From Methylobacterium sp. (lineage in GTDB: Bacteria; Pseudomonadota; Alphaproteobacteria; Rhizobiales; Beijerinckiaceae): 64,000 nt of DNA. The notes below the pieces were generated by a model. It did no database searches, was not told the DNA's origin, and saw only the letters and a list, made by a program, of their open reading frames with translations. Below are positions 45,168 to 54,493 of the stretch, piece after piece (within the stretch, counting starts at the first letter, position 1; each line of letters begins with the position of its first letter). The stretch covers positions 1-64,000 of the forward strand of contig NZ_JAIETD010000045.1 of NCBI RefSeq assembly GCF_019745455.1, given 5' to 3'. The position numbers and the translations under genes were made by a program.

Positions 45168-47351
45168 ATGCCCAGAACCGCCGAGATCCTGATCCCGCTG
45201 GCGCTCGACAGCGCCTATAGCTACGCCGTGCCCGAGGGCCTGTCCCTGGCGCCGGGCGACGTGGTTCAGATCCCACTCGGGCCGCGCGAGACCGTGGGTG
45301 TCGTCTGGAGCGTCGAAGCCGGCCGCTCCGGTTCCAACCTCCGGCCCGTGACCGGTCGGATCGAGGCGCCCTCACTCTCGAGTTCCCTGCGCGAGCTCGT
45401 CGATTGGCTGGCGCGCTACACACTCGCGCCAAAGGGTTCGGCCCTTGCCATGGCCCTGCGCCTGCCGGACGAAGGGGCGAGGGTCGAGACGGTGCGGGTC
45501 GGCGTCCGCTCCTCCGGAAAGCCGCCGGCGCGGCCGACAAGCGCCCGCAGCAAGGTCCTGGAAGTCGCCGCCGACGGGACGATGCGGGGCAAGAGCGCCC
45601 TTGCCAAGGAAGCGGGTGTCTCCCTCAGCGTCGTCGACGGGTTGATCGACGACGGCGCACTGGAGGCTGTGGCGCTGGCGCCGGAGCCTGTCGCACTGCC
45701 GCCGGACTCGGATCACCCACGGGTTCCGCTCTCGGAGGCACAGGCCGAAGCGGCCAAAGACCTGATCGCGAAGCTCAATCCTCCCTCGTCGGTGGGGGAG
45801 GGCGCGCCGCCCACCATCCTTCTCGAAGGCGTCACCGGCTCGGGCAAGACCGAGGTCTATTTTGAGGCGGTGGCCGATTGCGTCCGGCGCGGCCGCCAGT
45901 CCCTGATCCTGATGCCGGAGATCGCGCTCACGGCGCAGTTCCTCGACCGTTTCGCCGACCGTTTCGGCGTCCGCCCGGCGACGTGGCATTCCGGCATCGG
46001 GGCTAAGCGCCGCGAGCGCCTGCGGGCCGGCGTGGCGGCGGGCGAGGTCGACGTCGTGGTGGGGGCCCGCTCGGCCCTGTTCCTCCCCTTTGCCAAACTA
46101 GGCCTCATCGTCGTCGACGAGGAGCACGAGGCCGCCTACAAGCAGGAAGACGGGGTCCATTACCACGCCCGCGACATGGCGGTGGTGCGCGGCCGGCTCG
46201 AAGGCTGCGGCGTCGTCCTCGCCTCCGCGACGCCCTCGATCGAGACGCGGGTGAACGCGGAACAGGGACGCTACCGGCATATCGTGCTACCCGAGCGCTT
46301 CGGCGGGCGTCGCCTGCCGCAGATCGAGGCCATCGACATGCGCCTCGACAAGCCGGAGCGCGGCACGTTCCTGGCTCCCGGCCTCGTCGCCTCGGTGCGC
46401 GAGGCGGTGGCGGCCGGCGAGCAGGCGCTGCTCTTCCTCAACCGGCGCGGCTATGCCCCGCTCACCCTGTGCCGCGCTTGCGGCCACCGCTACCAGTGCA
46501 AGCAGTGCTCGACCTGGCTCGTGGAGCACCGTTTCCGCCGGGCCCTCGTCTGCCACCAATGCGGCTATGCCGAGCGCCGTCCGGAATCCTGCAGCGCCTG
46601 CGGTACCTTCGACAATCTCACCCCCTGCGGCCCCGGCGTCGAGCGCATCGCCGAGGAGGTCGCCGGCCTCTTCCCCGATGCCCGGGTCATCGTGTTGTCG
46701 AGCGACTTTCCCGGCGGGGCCGAGCGGCTTCGGGCCGAACTCCAGACGGTGGCCGAGGGCGGCTGCGACATCGTCATCGGCACCCAGTTGGTGGCGAAGG
46801 GCCACAACTTCCCGCATCTCACGCTCGTGGGCGTGCTCGATGCCGATATCGGCCTGACCTCCGGCGATCCGCGCGCGGCCGAGCGCACCTTCCAGCTGCT
46901 GCAGCAGGTCACGGGTCGGGCCGGGCGCGGCGACAAGCCAGGGCGCGCCTTGATCCAGACCTTCCAGCCCGAGCATCCGGTCATCGCAGCCCTGCTCTCG
47001 GGCGACGCCGAGCGGTTCTATGCCGAGGAGATCGAGGCCCGGCTCGAGGCGGGGCTGCCGCCCTTCGGACGCCTTGCCGCTCTCATCGTCTCCGCAAACG
47101 ACCGCGAGACCGCCGAGGCCCATGGCCAGGCGCTGGCCCGTGCCGCCGAGCCGCCGGCCGGAATCATGGTCCTCGGGCCCGCCGAGGCGCCGCTGGCGCT
47201 GATCCGCGGACGCTACCGCTTCCGTCTTCTGGTGAAGACGGCCCGCGCCATCGACCTGCAGACCTACCTGCGCGATTGGCTCAAGCGGGCACCGAAGGCA
47301 CGGGGCAACGTCCGGGTGGCGATCGACGTGGACCCGCAGAGCTTCCTATAA
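45168..47351 (+). CDS. priA: Primosomal replication helicase PriA
   Basis: A 727-residue 3'-5' helicase that restarts collapsed replication forks. Walker A GVTGSGKTEVYFEA, Walker B VDEEHEAAYKQ, and eight zinc-binding Cys in pairs (CRACGHRYQCKQC, CHQCGY, CSACG) are in order; the helicase C-terminal motif is QQVTGRAGRG. The N-terminal 3' DNA-binding domain is complete. Upstream 156 bases carry no gene. Confidence 0.95.
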   Translation: MPRTAEILIPLALDSAYSYAVPEGLSLAPGDVVQIPLGPRETVGVVWSVEAGRSGSNLRPVTGRIEAPSLSSSLRELVDWLARYTLAPKGSALAMALRLPDEGARVETVRVGVRSSGKPPARPTSARSKVLEVAADGTMRGKSALAKEAGVSLSVVDGLIDDGALEAVALAPEPVALPPDSDHPRVPLSEAQAEAAKDLIAKLNPPSSVGEGAPPTILLEGVTGSGKTEVYFEAVADCVRRGRQSLILMPEIALTAQFLDRFADRFGVRPATWHSGIGAKRRERLRAGVAAGEVDVVVGARSALFLPFAKLGLIVVDEEHEAAYKQEDGVHYHARDMAVVRGRLEGCGVVLASATPSIETRVNAEQGRYRHIVLPERFGGRRLPQIEAIDMRLDKPERGTFLAPGLVASVREAVAAGEQALLFLNRRGYAPLTLCRACGHRYQCKQCSTWLVEHRFRRALVCHQCGYAERRPESCSACGTFDNLTPCGPGVERIAEEVAGLFPDARVIVLSSDFPGGAERLRAELQTVAEGGCDIVIGTQLVAKGHNFPHLTLVGVLDADIGLTSGDPRAAERTFQLLQQVTGRAGRGDKPGRALIQTFQPEHPVIAALLSGDAERFYAEEIEARLEAGLPPFGRLAALIVSANDRETAEAHGQALARAAEPPAGIMVLGPAEAPLALIRGRYRFRLLVKTARAIDLQTYLRDWLKRAPKARGNVRVAIDVDPQSFL

Positions 47352-47359
47352 TGGTGCCC

Positions 47360-47379
47360 GGCCCGCCCTCCGGCGGGCC
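47360..47379 (+). terminator. GC hairpin after priA
   Basis: An 8-bp perfect stem GGCCCGCC/GGCGGGCC with loop CTCC lies nine bases after the priA stop and ahead of the next ribosome-binding site. No T-run follows, so it may only attenuate or protect the mRNA end. Confidence 0.5.
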
Positions 47380-47399
47380 TGTTCGAGGAGGTTGCCCGC

Positions 47400-47762
47400 G
47401 TGCTGACCTATCAGAAGAAGCCGGATTCGAATGTCGCCGAGATCATCGTCGACGGAAAGATCACCGATGCGGAGATGGACGCCGTCATCGCCTCCATGAA
47501 GGCCGATTTCGACGCCGGCACTAAGCTGAGGCTTCTCCAGGACATCCGTACCTTCGAGGGAATGGAGCCGGCCGCGTTCTTCAAGGACGTCCGCTTCGGG
47601 CTCGCCCTGCTCAAGGGCGTCAGCCACGTCGCTGTGGTCTCCGATGCGCAATGGGTCCGGATGATGGCGGAGACCGCCGGCCGCCTGTCGCCGGCTCAGA
47701 TCAAGGTGTTCGAGCGCCCGCGGCTGGAGGAAGCCCGGTCCTGGCTCGCCTCGGCGACGTAG
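47400..47762 (+). CDS. SpoIIAA-like (STAS-type) protein
   Basis: A 120-residue protein of the SpoIIAA-like/DUF3478 family: VAEIIVDGKITDAEMDAVIA, RLLQDIRTFEGMEPAAFFKD and VSHVAVVSDAQWVR. These are small cytoplasmic proteins with a STAS-like fold and unclear function. The GTG start has a strong GAGGAGG nine bases upstream. It follows priA after a hairpin and is convergent with the next gene. Confidence 0.8.
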   Translation: MLTYQKKPDSNVAEIIVDGKITDAEMDAVIASMKADFDAGTKLRLLQDIRTFEGMEPAAFFKDVRFGLALLKGVSHVAVVSDAQWVRMMAETAGRLSPAQIKVFERPRLEEARSWLASAT

Positions 47763-47775
47763 GGAGCTTCTGGCC

Positions 47776-48177
47776 TCAGGCCGTGATCCCGTGCTTGGTC
47801 AGAAGCCGCTCGGCGCTGTCGTTCCAAACCTCCATGGTGACGATGACGCCGTCGCGGACCGTGAAGCGGTCGACGTAGCGGTTGCCCTCGAACGGCGTGC
47901 CGTCGGGCCATTCTCCGTAGAGGGTGCCGAGGCTGTAGATGGTCGTGAAACCGTCGCCCGGCACCACGTCGAGGCGCTCCATCCGCTTCTTCACCCAGGC
48001 GTAGCGGCCAGCGTTGAAGGCCGTGACCTCGCGGGGATGGTGGAACAGCCGCGCCCCCGTGAAGGTGATGGGGATGCCGGGTGCCATGTAGCTCGCCGCG
48101 CGTTCCGGATCGGGCACCATCGAGGCTTCGAGATAGGCAGTGACGATGGCGGCGTCGCGCGTCGTGTCGGTGGTCAT
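47776..48177 (-). CDS. SnoaL-like / NTF2-fold protein
   Basis: A 133-residue protein of the SnoaL/ketosteroid-isomerase-like fold: AIVTAYLEASMVPDPERAA near the N-terminus, FTGARLFHHP, and a C-terminal RFTVRDGVIVTMEVWND strand pair. The catalytic role is not predictable. GGGAG precedes the ATG. It is divergent from the ABC importer operon with a large inverted repeat between them. Confidence 0.8.
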   Translation of the reverse strand: MTTDTTRDAAIVTAYLEASMVPDPERAASYMAPGIPITFTGARLFHHPREVTAFNAGRYAWVKKRMERLDVVPGDGFTTIYSLGTLYGEWPDGTPFEGNRYVDRFTVRDGVIVTMEVWNDSAERLLTKHGITA

Positions 48178-48207
48178 GCTGCAACTCCCGTGGGGCGGCG
48201 AGGATCG

Positions 48208-48264
48208 CCCATATCAGCGCCAAAGTGCATGCATCAAGTGTATGCACTTTGGCGCTGATATGGG
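48208..48264. repeat. Near-perfect 26-base inverted repeat with 5-base loop
   Basis: Arms 48208-48233 and 48239-48264 match over 26 bases with a single mismatch and a 5-base centre TCAAG. It lies in the divergent promoter region between the SnoaL-like gene and the ABC importer. Inner parts (TGCAT...ATGCA) look like an operator dyad, but the length exceeds an ordinary repressor site. It could be an RNA hairpin, a large operator, or the trace of an inverted duplication. Confidence 0.85.
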
Positions 48265-48364
48265 CATGTGGATCGGCACTGGCCGAGTTTAGCGAGCGTC
48301 CTCAAGGCACGAGCCGATGGCACGGCCGTTGCGGATGCCGGTGCACGCCAGCCGGAGAACGCCC

Positions 48365-49543
48365 ATGACCCGCCCCTCCTTGACCCGCCACCTCGTCCTT
48401 TCCACGGCGGTCCTGATCGGGCTGAGTCTGATTCCGGGCGCCCATGCGGCGGAGACGCTGAAGATCGGTCTCGTCACGGCGCTGAGCGGACAATCGGCCA
48501 AGTCCGGCGAGGCGATCTCCCGCGGCATCGGTCTCGCCCTCGACGAGATCAACGCCAAAGGCGGCGTCCTCGGACAGCCTCTGGAACTCGTCGCCCGCGA
48601 CGACGAGGCCAACCCGTCGAAGGGCGTGCTCGCCGCCCGCGAACTGATCCAGCGCGTCGGCGTCGTGGCGCTCGTCGGCGGACTCGACACGCCGGTTTCG
48701 ATGGCGATCGTGCCGATCGCCAACCAGATGAAGGTGCCGTTCCTGGGCCCTTGGGCAGCCGGCACCGGAATCACCCGCAACGGAGCCGCCGACAACTACG
48801 CCTTCCGAGTCTCTGCCGTTGACGCCCTCGTGGGCGAGGCGCTCGTCGCCTACGCGGTGAAGACCTACGGCGCCAAGAAGCCTGGCATGATCCTCGTCAA
48901 CAACGCGTGGGGCGAGTCGAACGAGAAGGGCCTGAACGCTGCCCTCAAGACCGCCAGCCTCGCCGCGGCGGGTATTGAGAAATACGAGGCCGCCGACGTC
49001 GACATGGTGCCCCAGCTCACGAGGCTGAAGGAGGCGGGCGCCGATGCCCTGTTCCTCGTGGGCAATGTCGGCCCCTCGGCGCAAGTGGTGAAATCCCTCG
49101 ATCGGATGGGATGGTCGGTGCCGGTCGTGTCGCATTGGGGACCGGCCGGCGGACGTTTCGACGAACTCGCCGGCCCGAGCGCCGCCAAGGTCCATTTCAT
49201 CCAGACCTTCACGTTTGCCGGCAATTCTTCGCCCAAGGCGACAGCGGTGCTCGCGGCCCTCAAGGCGAAGTACCCGGCAATTAAGTCGATGGCCGACGTC
49301 ACGCCGGCGGTGGGCATCGCCAACGCCTACGACGCGACCCATCTCCTGGCGCTGGCGATCACTGCGGCAGGCTCGGCCAAGGGACCGGACGTTCGCGACG
49401 GCTTCTACAAGGTCGGGACCTATCCGGGCCTGATCAAGACCTACGAGAAGCCCTTCGCGCCGGGCCAGCACGATGCGCTCGGGGCTCAGGACTACGTCTT
49501 CACGCGCTTCAAGGACGGCGAGATCGTCGCGGTCACGAACTGA
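48365..49543 (+). CDS. Branched-chain-amino-acid-type ABC substrate-binding protein
   Basis: Periplasmic Leu/Ile/Val-binding-type protein, 392 residues after choosing the ATG with GGAG upstream. Signal peptide ends PGAHAAE; the mature part starts TLKIGLVTALSGQSAKSGE, with GVLGQPLELVARDDEANPSK and VTPAVGIANAYDATHLLALA. The ligand is not predictable: this family also binds amides, urea and aromatic acids. First gene of an importer operon that continues with livH and a fused LivM-LivG-LivF. Confidence 0.9.
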   Translation: MTRPSLTRHLVLSTAVLIGLSLIPGAHAAETLKIGLVTALSGQSAKSGEAISRGIGLALDEINAKGGVLGQPLELVARDDEANPSKGVLAARELIQRVGVVALVGGLDTPVSMAIVPIANQMKVPFLGPWAAGTGITRNGAADNYAFRVSAVDALVGEALVAYAVKTYGAKKPGMILVNNAWGESNEKGLNAALKTASLAAAGIEKYEAADVDMVPQLTRLKEAGADALFLVGNVGPSAQVVKSLDRMGWSVPVVSHWGPAGGRFDELAGPSAAKVHFIQTFTFAGNSSPKATAVLAALKAKYPAIKSMADVTPAVGIANAYDATHLLALAITAAGSAKGPDVRDGFYKVGTYPGLIKTYEKPFAPGQHDALGAQDYVFTRFKDGEIVAVTN

Positions 49544-49550
49544 TCCGCCC

Positions 49551-50420
49551 ATGCTGACCGGAACCCTCGTCAGCGGCCTCGGCCTCGGCAGCATGTATGG
49601 GCTGATCGCGCTCGGCTTTCACGTCACCTATGCGGTCTCCGGTACGGTGAACTTCGCTCAAGGGAGTGCAGTCACCCTTGGGGCGGTTCTCGGCTACGCC
49701 GTCGGCATCACCCTCGGCTGGCCGATGCCGCTGGCGGTCCTGCTGGCGCTCGCCGGCTGCGCGCTGCTCGGCCTCGTCGTCGAGCGGCTGCTGGTCCGCC
49801 CCTTCGTCGAGCGCGGCTCGGATTCCTGGCTCCTCGCGACGGTGGCCGGTGGGATCATCCTCGACAACGCGATCCTCTTCACCTTCGGCAAGGAGCCGCG
49901 AAGCCTGCCCTCGGTCCTGGCGCAGAAGCCGGTCGAAATCCTCGGCACAGGGATCTACCCGCTCCAGCTCGTCATCCCCGTCGTCGGGCTCGGCCTCGCC
50001 TTCGCCATCCAGACGGTCTTCCGCCGGACCGACCTGGGCCGCGTCCTCCTCGCCGTGGCACAGAACGCGGATGCCGCCCGCCTGATGGGGATCGACGTCC
50101 GCCGCACGGTCGCCTGCGCCTTCGCGCTCTCGGCGCTGCTCGCGGGCGTGGCCGGCCTGCTGATCGCGCCGCTTTTCTCGGTCTCGGCCGAGATGGGGAC
50201 GCTGTTCGGCATCAAGGCCTTCGCAGTGGCGATTCTCGGCGGAATCGGCTCGGCCACGGGCGTGGTGCTGGCCGGCCTCCTCTACGGCCTCGCCGAGGCT
50301 TTGGTCACGGCGTATCTCGGCTCGGCCTACACGCAGATCGTCGTGTTCTCCGTGATCATCCTGGCGCTCGCCCTGAGGCCGGATGGCCTGCTCGGCCGCG
50401 CTGCCGTCAACAAGGTCTAG
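49551..50420 (+). CDS. ABC importer permease, LivH type
   Basis: A 289-residue permease with about eight hydrophobic segments: SMYGLIALGFHVTYAVSGTV, NFAQGSAVTLGA and the cytoplasmic coupling region LAVAQNADAARLMGIDVRR. The ATG lies 5 bases after the binding-protein stop. It pairs with the permease part of the next protein. Confidence 0.92.
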   Translation: MLTGTLVSGLGLGSMYGLIALGFHVTYAVSGTVNFAQGSAVTLGAVLGYAVGITLGWPMPLAVLLALAGCALLGLVVERLLVRPFVERGSDSWLLATVAGGIILDNAILFTFGKEPRSLPSVLAQKPVEILGTGIYPLQLVIPVVGLGLAFAIQTVFRRTDLGRVLLAVAQNADAARLMGIDVRRTVACAFALSALLAGVAGLLIAPLFSVSAEMGTLFGIKAFAVAILGGIGSATGVVLAGLLYGLAEALVTAYLGSAYTQIVVFSVIILALALRPDGLLGRAAVNKV

Positions 50421-50424
50421 GCAG

Positions 50425-52887
50425 ATGCTGCGCCACAAGGCGGCGATGCCCCTCGCCATCGCCGGCCTCACCGTGTCCGGCCTCGCCCTGGTCATGGGAT
50501 CGGCCGGCTACAGCCATTTCGTCATCGCCCTGGTGGCACTCACGGTCATCGCCGGCACCGGGCTCAACGTGCTCCTCGGGCTGACCGGGCTGATCTCCTT
50601 CGGGCATGCTGGATTCTATGCCATCGGGGCGTATGCCAGCGCCATCCTGACCCTCGCCGGAGTGAGCTTCTGGCTGGCACTCCCTGCCGCCGCTCTGCTC
50701 GGAGCCGGCGTCGGCGGCCTCCTCGCCATCCCGGCCATGCGAGTGAAGGGCCCATACCTCGCCATGGTGACGATCGCCTTCGGGTTCATCGTCGAGCATG
50801 GATTGATCGAGGGCGGGGCGCTCAGCGGCGGCCAGAACGGCCTCGTCGTGACCAGCGGCCCGAGCCTGTTCGGCAGGCCCCTGATGGAGCGCGAGCTCGC
50901 CCTGCTCGCGGTCCTCGGCGCGGGCGCGGCCCTGCTCGGGTTCCATTATCTCGCCCGCAGCCGTCTAGGGTGCGCCATGCGGGCGGTGCGCGATGCCGAC
51001 GTCGCCGCCGCCTCCCTCGGCTTCGACCCGGTCAGGGTGAAGACCCTCGCCTTCGCGATTTCGGCCGCCCTGACGGCGCTTGCCGGCGCGGTTCTGCCGC
51101 CCCTGATGCTGTTCATCGCGCCGAGTTCCTTCCCGTTCTCGCAGTCGATCCTGTTCGTCCTCGCCGTCGTGGTCGGAGGCGCAGGGACCGTGCTTGGGCC
51201 GCTTGTCGGCGCCCTGGTCACCGTGCTCCTGCCGGAAGCCCTGTCCGGCCTCGCCGAGTATCGACTGCTGTTCTTCGGGATCGCGACCCTCGTGGTCCTG
51301 TGGCTGGTGCCATCGGGTCTCATCGGCAGCCTGGCCCGCCTGCTGCCGAAACCCGCCGCCGAACCGGCGCGGCCCTCTCCCGACGTGTTACGGCTCCTCT
51401 CCGTGAAATCCGCCGATCCCCTGGTCCTCGACGGTCTCGGGATCACCTTCGGGGGCATCCGCGCGGCCCAGGACGTGTCCGTCGCTGCACAGCCCGGAGC
51501 CGTGACCAGCATCATCGGCCCCAATGGCGCGGGCAAGACCACCGTCCTCAACATGATTTCCGGCTTCTATCGCCCGGGCACCGGCGGCATCCGTTTGGCC
51601 GGGCAAGACCTCGCCGGGCAGCCAGCCCATCGCATCGCCCGAGCCGGCATCGCGCGGACCTATCAGACCACGCGGCTGTTCGGCTCGCTGAGTGTCCTCG
51701 ACAACGTCCTGCTGGCGCTCGAGCCGGGCCGGCTCGGGCGCATCCCTCGACGGAACGATCTCCGGGTCGCGGCGGCGCTCCTCGACTTTGCCGGCTACCA
51801 GGGCCACCTCGACAGGCCGGCTGCCGAACTTCCCCATGTCGACCGCCGTCTCGTCGAGATCGCCCGCGCCCTCGCCGGAAGGCCGCGTGTGCTTCTTCTC
51901 GACGAGCCTGCCGCCGGACTGACCCGCGGCGACACCGACGCGTTGGGTGGGCTCCTCCGCCGTATCGCCGGCTGCGGCATCGCCGTCGTTCTCGTCGAGC
52001 ACGACATGCCGCTGGTGATGAGCGTCTCCGACCACATCCTCGTCATGGATGCCGGACGGCCGATCGCGTCCGGTCTGCCGACGGCGATCCGGCGGGATAC
52101 GGCTGTCCTGCGGGCCTATCTCGGCGGTGCCGACACGCCGGCGAGGCCGCGGGACACTCCATGGCACGGCCCAGCCGACGCGGTACTGTTCGCCCAGAAC
52201 CTCAGCGCCGGCTATGGGGCCGCTCCTGTCCTCGACGCCGTCGCGCTCGACGTCCGCCCCGGCGAAACCGTCGCCCTGCTCGGCGCCAACGGTGCCGGCA
52301 AGTCCACGGCGATGCGTGCGCTGTCAGGTTTGCTGCGGCCCGTCGCCGGCACCATCCTCCTCGATGACCGGCCGGTCTCCGAATTGCCGGCGCACCGGAT
52401 CGCTCGGCTCGGCCTGGCGCTTGTGCCCGAGGGGCGGCAGGTCTTTCCGGAACTCACCGTGATCGAGAACATCCGCCTCGGCGCCCATGGCCGCTCCGGC
52501 GCGATCGAGGCGGCCGAGGTCGAATCCCTGCTCGACCGGTTCCCCCGCCTGCGCGAGCGTTCGTCGAGCCGCGCCGGGCTGCTCTCGGGCGGCGAGCAGC
52601 AGATGCTCGCCATCGCGCGCGGGCTGATGGCGAAGCCGCGCATCCTCCTCCTCGACGAGCCGTCCCTCGGTCTGGCGCCCGCCATGATCAACGCCCTCTA
52701 TGCCGTGGTGGCGGAGCTGCGCGACCAGGGCACCACCATCCTCATCGTCGACCAGATGGCGGCTCTCGCACTGACGGTCGCGGACCGTGGCTACGTCCTC
52801 GAACAGGGCCGCGTGGTCACTTCCGGCACGGCGGCCGATCTCGCCGCCGACGAGGCGCTGGAAGCCGCCTATCTCGGGGCGGCCTGA
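50425..52887 (+). CDS. Fused ABC importer: LivM permease + LivG ATPase + LivF ATPase
   Basis: An 820-residue triple fusion. Residues about 1-305 are a LivM permease (VLLGLTGLISFGHAGFYAIG). Residues about 325-565 are LivG: Walker A GPNGAGKTT at 365-373, Walker B VLLLDEPAAGL, H-loop VLVEHDMPLVM; but the ABC signature expected at 469-475 reads LPHVDRR instead of LSYGQQR-like. Residues about 590-820 are LivF: Walker A GANGAGKST at 620, signature LSGGEQQ at 720-726, Walker B ILLLDEPSLGL. Its start is 5 bases after livH. Normally these are three genes; one ATP site may be impaired. Confidence 0.93.
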   Translation: MLRHKAAMPLAIAGLTVSGLALVMGSAGYSHFVIALVALTVIAGTGLNVLLGLTGLISFGHAGFYAIGAYASAILTLAGVSFWLALPAAALLGAGVGGLLAIPAMRVKGPYLAMVTIAFGFIVEHGLIEGGALSGGQNGLVVTSGPSLFGRPLMERELALLAVLGAGAALLGFHYLARSRLGCAMRAVRDADVAAASLGFDPVRVKTLAFAISAALTALAGAVLPPLMLFIAPSSFPFSQSILFVLAVVVGGAGTVLGPLVGALVTVLLPEALSGLAEYRLLFFGIATLVVLWLVPSGLIGSLARLLPKPAAEPARPSPDVLRLLSVKSADPLVLDGLGITFGGIRAAQDVSVAAQPGAVTSIIGPNGAGKTTVLNMISGFYRPGTGGIRLAGQDLAGQPAHRIARAGIARTYQTTRLFGSLSVLDNVLLALEPGRLGRIPRRNDLRVAAALLDFAGYQGHLDRPAAELPHVDRRLVEIARALAGRPRVLLLDEPAAGLTRGDTDALGGLLRRIAGCGIAVVLVEHDMPLVMSVSDHILVMDAGRPIASGLPTAIRRDTAVLRAYLGGADTPARPRDTPWHGPADAVLFAQNLSAGYGAAPVLDAVALDVRPGETVALLGANGAGKSTAMRALSGLLRPVAGTILLDDRPVSELPAHRIARLGLALVPEGRQVFPELTVIENIRLGAHGRSGAIEAAEVESLLDRFPRLRERSSSRAGLLSGGEQQMLAIARGLMAKPRILLLDEPSLGLAPAMINALYAVVAELRDQGTTILIVDQMAALALTVADRGYVLEQGRVVTSGTAADLAADEALEAAYLGAA

Positions 52888-52917
52888 TCGTCTCACCGCA
52901 TCACGAAGACAGCACCC

Positions 52918-53835
52918 ATGGACACGACTCCCGGACACGGCCGCTACGGCTACAGCGCCCTTCCAGACCGCCCCCTCTACGATTGGCCGGGCGGCAAGCG
53001 GCTTGCCGTCTATCTCGCCCTCAATCTCGAGACCTTCGATTTCGGCTCCGGCCTCGGCGCGGAGCTGGCGCCGGGAGGCCCTCAGCCTGATGTCCTCAAC
53101 TATGCCTGGCGCGACTGGGGAAACCGCGTCGGCGCCTGGCGGATCAGGGATATGCTGGATGCCCTCGACATGCCCGCGAGCGTGCTCGTCAACAGCCGCC
53201 TCTACGAGGATTGCCCCAGCCTCGTCGAGGCGTTCCGGGCGCGCGGCGACGAGATCGTCGCCCATGGCCGTACCAATGCCGAGCGCCAGGGCGTTCTCGA
53301 CGAAACGTCCGAGCGCGCCTTGATCGAGGAGGCGACGCGCATCCTGGCCGATCAGGAGGGCGTCGCGCCCGCCGGGTGGCTCGGCCCATGGATCTCGCAG
53401 TCGAAGGTGACGCCGGACCTCCTGGCCGAGGCGGGGTATCGTTACCTTCTCGACTGGGCCCATGACGACCAGCCGGTCTGGTTCGCCACCCGCGAGGGAG
53501 GTCGCATCCTCTCGGTGCCCTATCCGCAGGAACTCAACGACATCCCGGCCGTGGTGGCGCGCAAGGATACGGGCCGCGCCTTCGCCGAGGCGATCGTCGA
53601 CGCCTTCGACGAGATGCTGGAGCAATCCCGGACCGCGCCGCTGGTGATGGGCATCGCCCTCCATCCCTACATCGTCGGCCAGCCTCATCGCCTTCGCCCG
53701 CTCCGGGCCGCGCTCCAGCACATCGCCGCCCATCGAGAGGCGATCTGGCTGACGACGGCGGGCGGGATCGCCAGTTTCGCGGCAGGGGTCCGGGAGATTC
53801 CGCTGGCGGTCCAGGGTTCGGAACCGGCGAGATGA
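52918..53835 (+). CDS. Polysaccharide deacetylase (CE4/NodB) family hydrolase, PuuE-like
   Basis: A 305-residue NodB-homology protein without a signal peptide. It opens YDWPGGKRLAVYLALNLETF, like uricase-independent allantoinases (PuuE) and related amide hydrolases, and continues GDEIVAHGRTNAE and GWLGPWISQS. The canonical metal HxxxH is not obvious, as in PuuE-type members. It lies 31 bases behind the ABC importer, so it may hydrolyse the imported compound, perhaps a ureide or cyclic amide; that is inference. Confidence 0.83.
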   Translation: MDTTPGHGRYGYSALPDRPLYDWPGGKRLAVYLALNLETFDFGSGLGAELAPGGPQPDVLNYAWRDWGNRVGAWRIRDMLDALDMPASVLVNSRLYEDCPSLVEAFRARGDEIVAHGRTNAERQGVLDETSERALIEEATRILADQEGVAPAGWLGPWISQSKVTPDLLAEAGYRYLLDWAHDDQPVWFATREGGRILSVPYPQELNDIPAVVARKDTGRAFAEAIVDAFDEMLEQSRTAPLVMGIALHPYIVGQPHRLRPLRAALQHIAAHREAIWLTTAGGIASFAAGVREIPLAVQGSEPAR

Positions 53836-53912
53836 ACCGGCGGCCGGTGATGCCGGCACGGACGCCTCTGCGCTAAGGTCCGCGCCCGAACCACCTCGGC
53901 AGGAGACCTGAC

Positions 53913-54446
53913 ATGCACGACGAGACGGGCCACACCGACGACCATGGACACGGGCACGAGATCGAGACCGGTGCGGCGCCTTCCGGGCGCTGGAAACATG
54001 ACGGCATCCGCGTCATCCCCGGCGACAAGCTCGATCCGAATACCGCGCAGACGCCGGGCATGTTTCGTCAAGCGGCGATCAATCAGGCCCGCGTCGGTGC
54101 CCAGAAGATCTGGGCCGGTACGGTGGCGATCGAACCCGATGCCAAGACCGGAGTCCACCACCACGGCGAGCTCGAGAGCGTGATCTACGTCGTCTCAGGC
54201 CGCGCCCGAATGCGCTGGGGCGACCGGCTCGAGTTCGTGGCGGAAGCCGGGCCCGGCGACTTCATCTTCGTGCCGCCTTTCGTGCCGCATCAGGAAATCA
54301 ACGCCGATCCAAGCCAGCCCCTGCAATGCGTCCTGGTACGCTCCGACAACGAGGCGGTGGTGGTGAACATCACCGATGTCGAGCCGGTGGAGCGGCCAGA
54401 GACCGTCCACTGGGTCGATCCCATCCATAAGCATCCTGACGTTTGA
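53913..54446 (+). CDS. Cupin domain protein
   Basis: A 177-residue single-domain cupin. Motif 1 is GVHHHGELESVIYVVSGRARM with two His and Glu; motif 2 is PGDFIFVPPFVPHQ with the late His. A His/Asp-rich N-terminal tail (HDETGHTDDHGHGHE) may bind metal. It follows the CE4 hydrolase in the same direction and probably belongs to the same catabolic set. The reaction is unknown. Confidence 0.85.
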   Translation: MHDETGHTDDHGHGHEIETGAAPSGRWKHDGIRVIPGDKLDPNTAQTPGMFRQAAINQARVGAQKIWAGTVAIEPDAKTGVHHHGELESVIYVVSGRARMRWGDRLEFVAEAGPGDFIFVPPFVPHQEINADPSQPLQCVLVRSDNEAVVVNITDVEPVERPETVHWVDPIHKHPDV

Positions 54447-54493
54447 GAGCGGGCGCCGAGGGCTCCATTCCATATCCGGGACCTTCTGATCCC

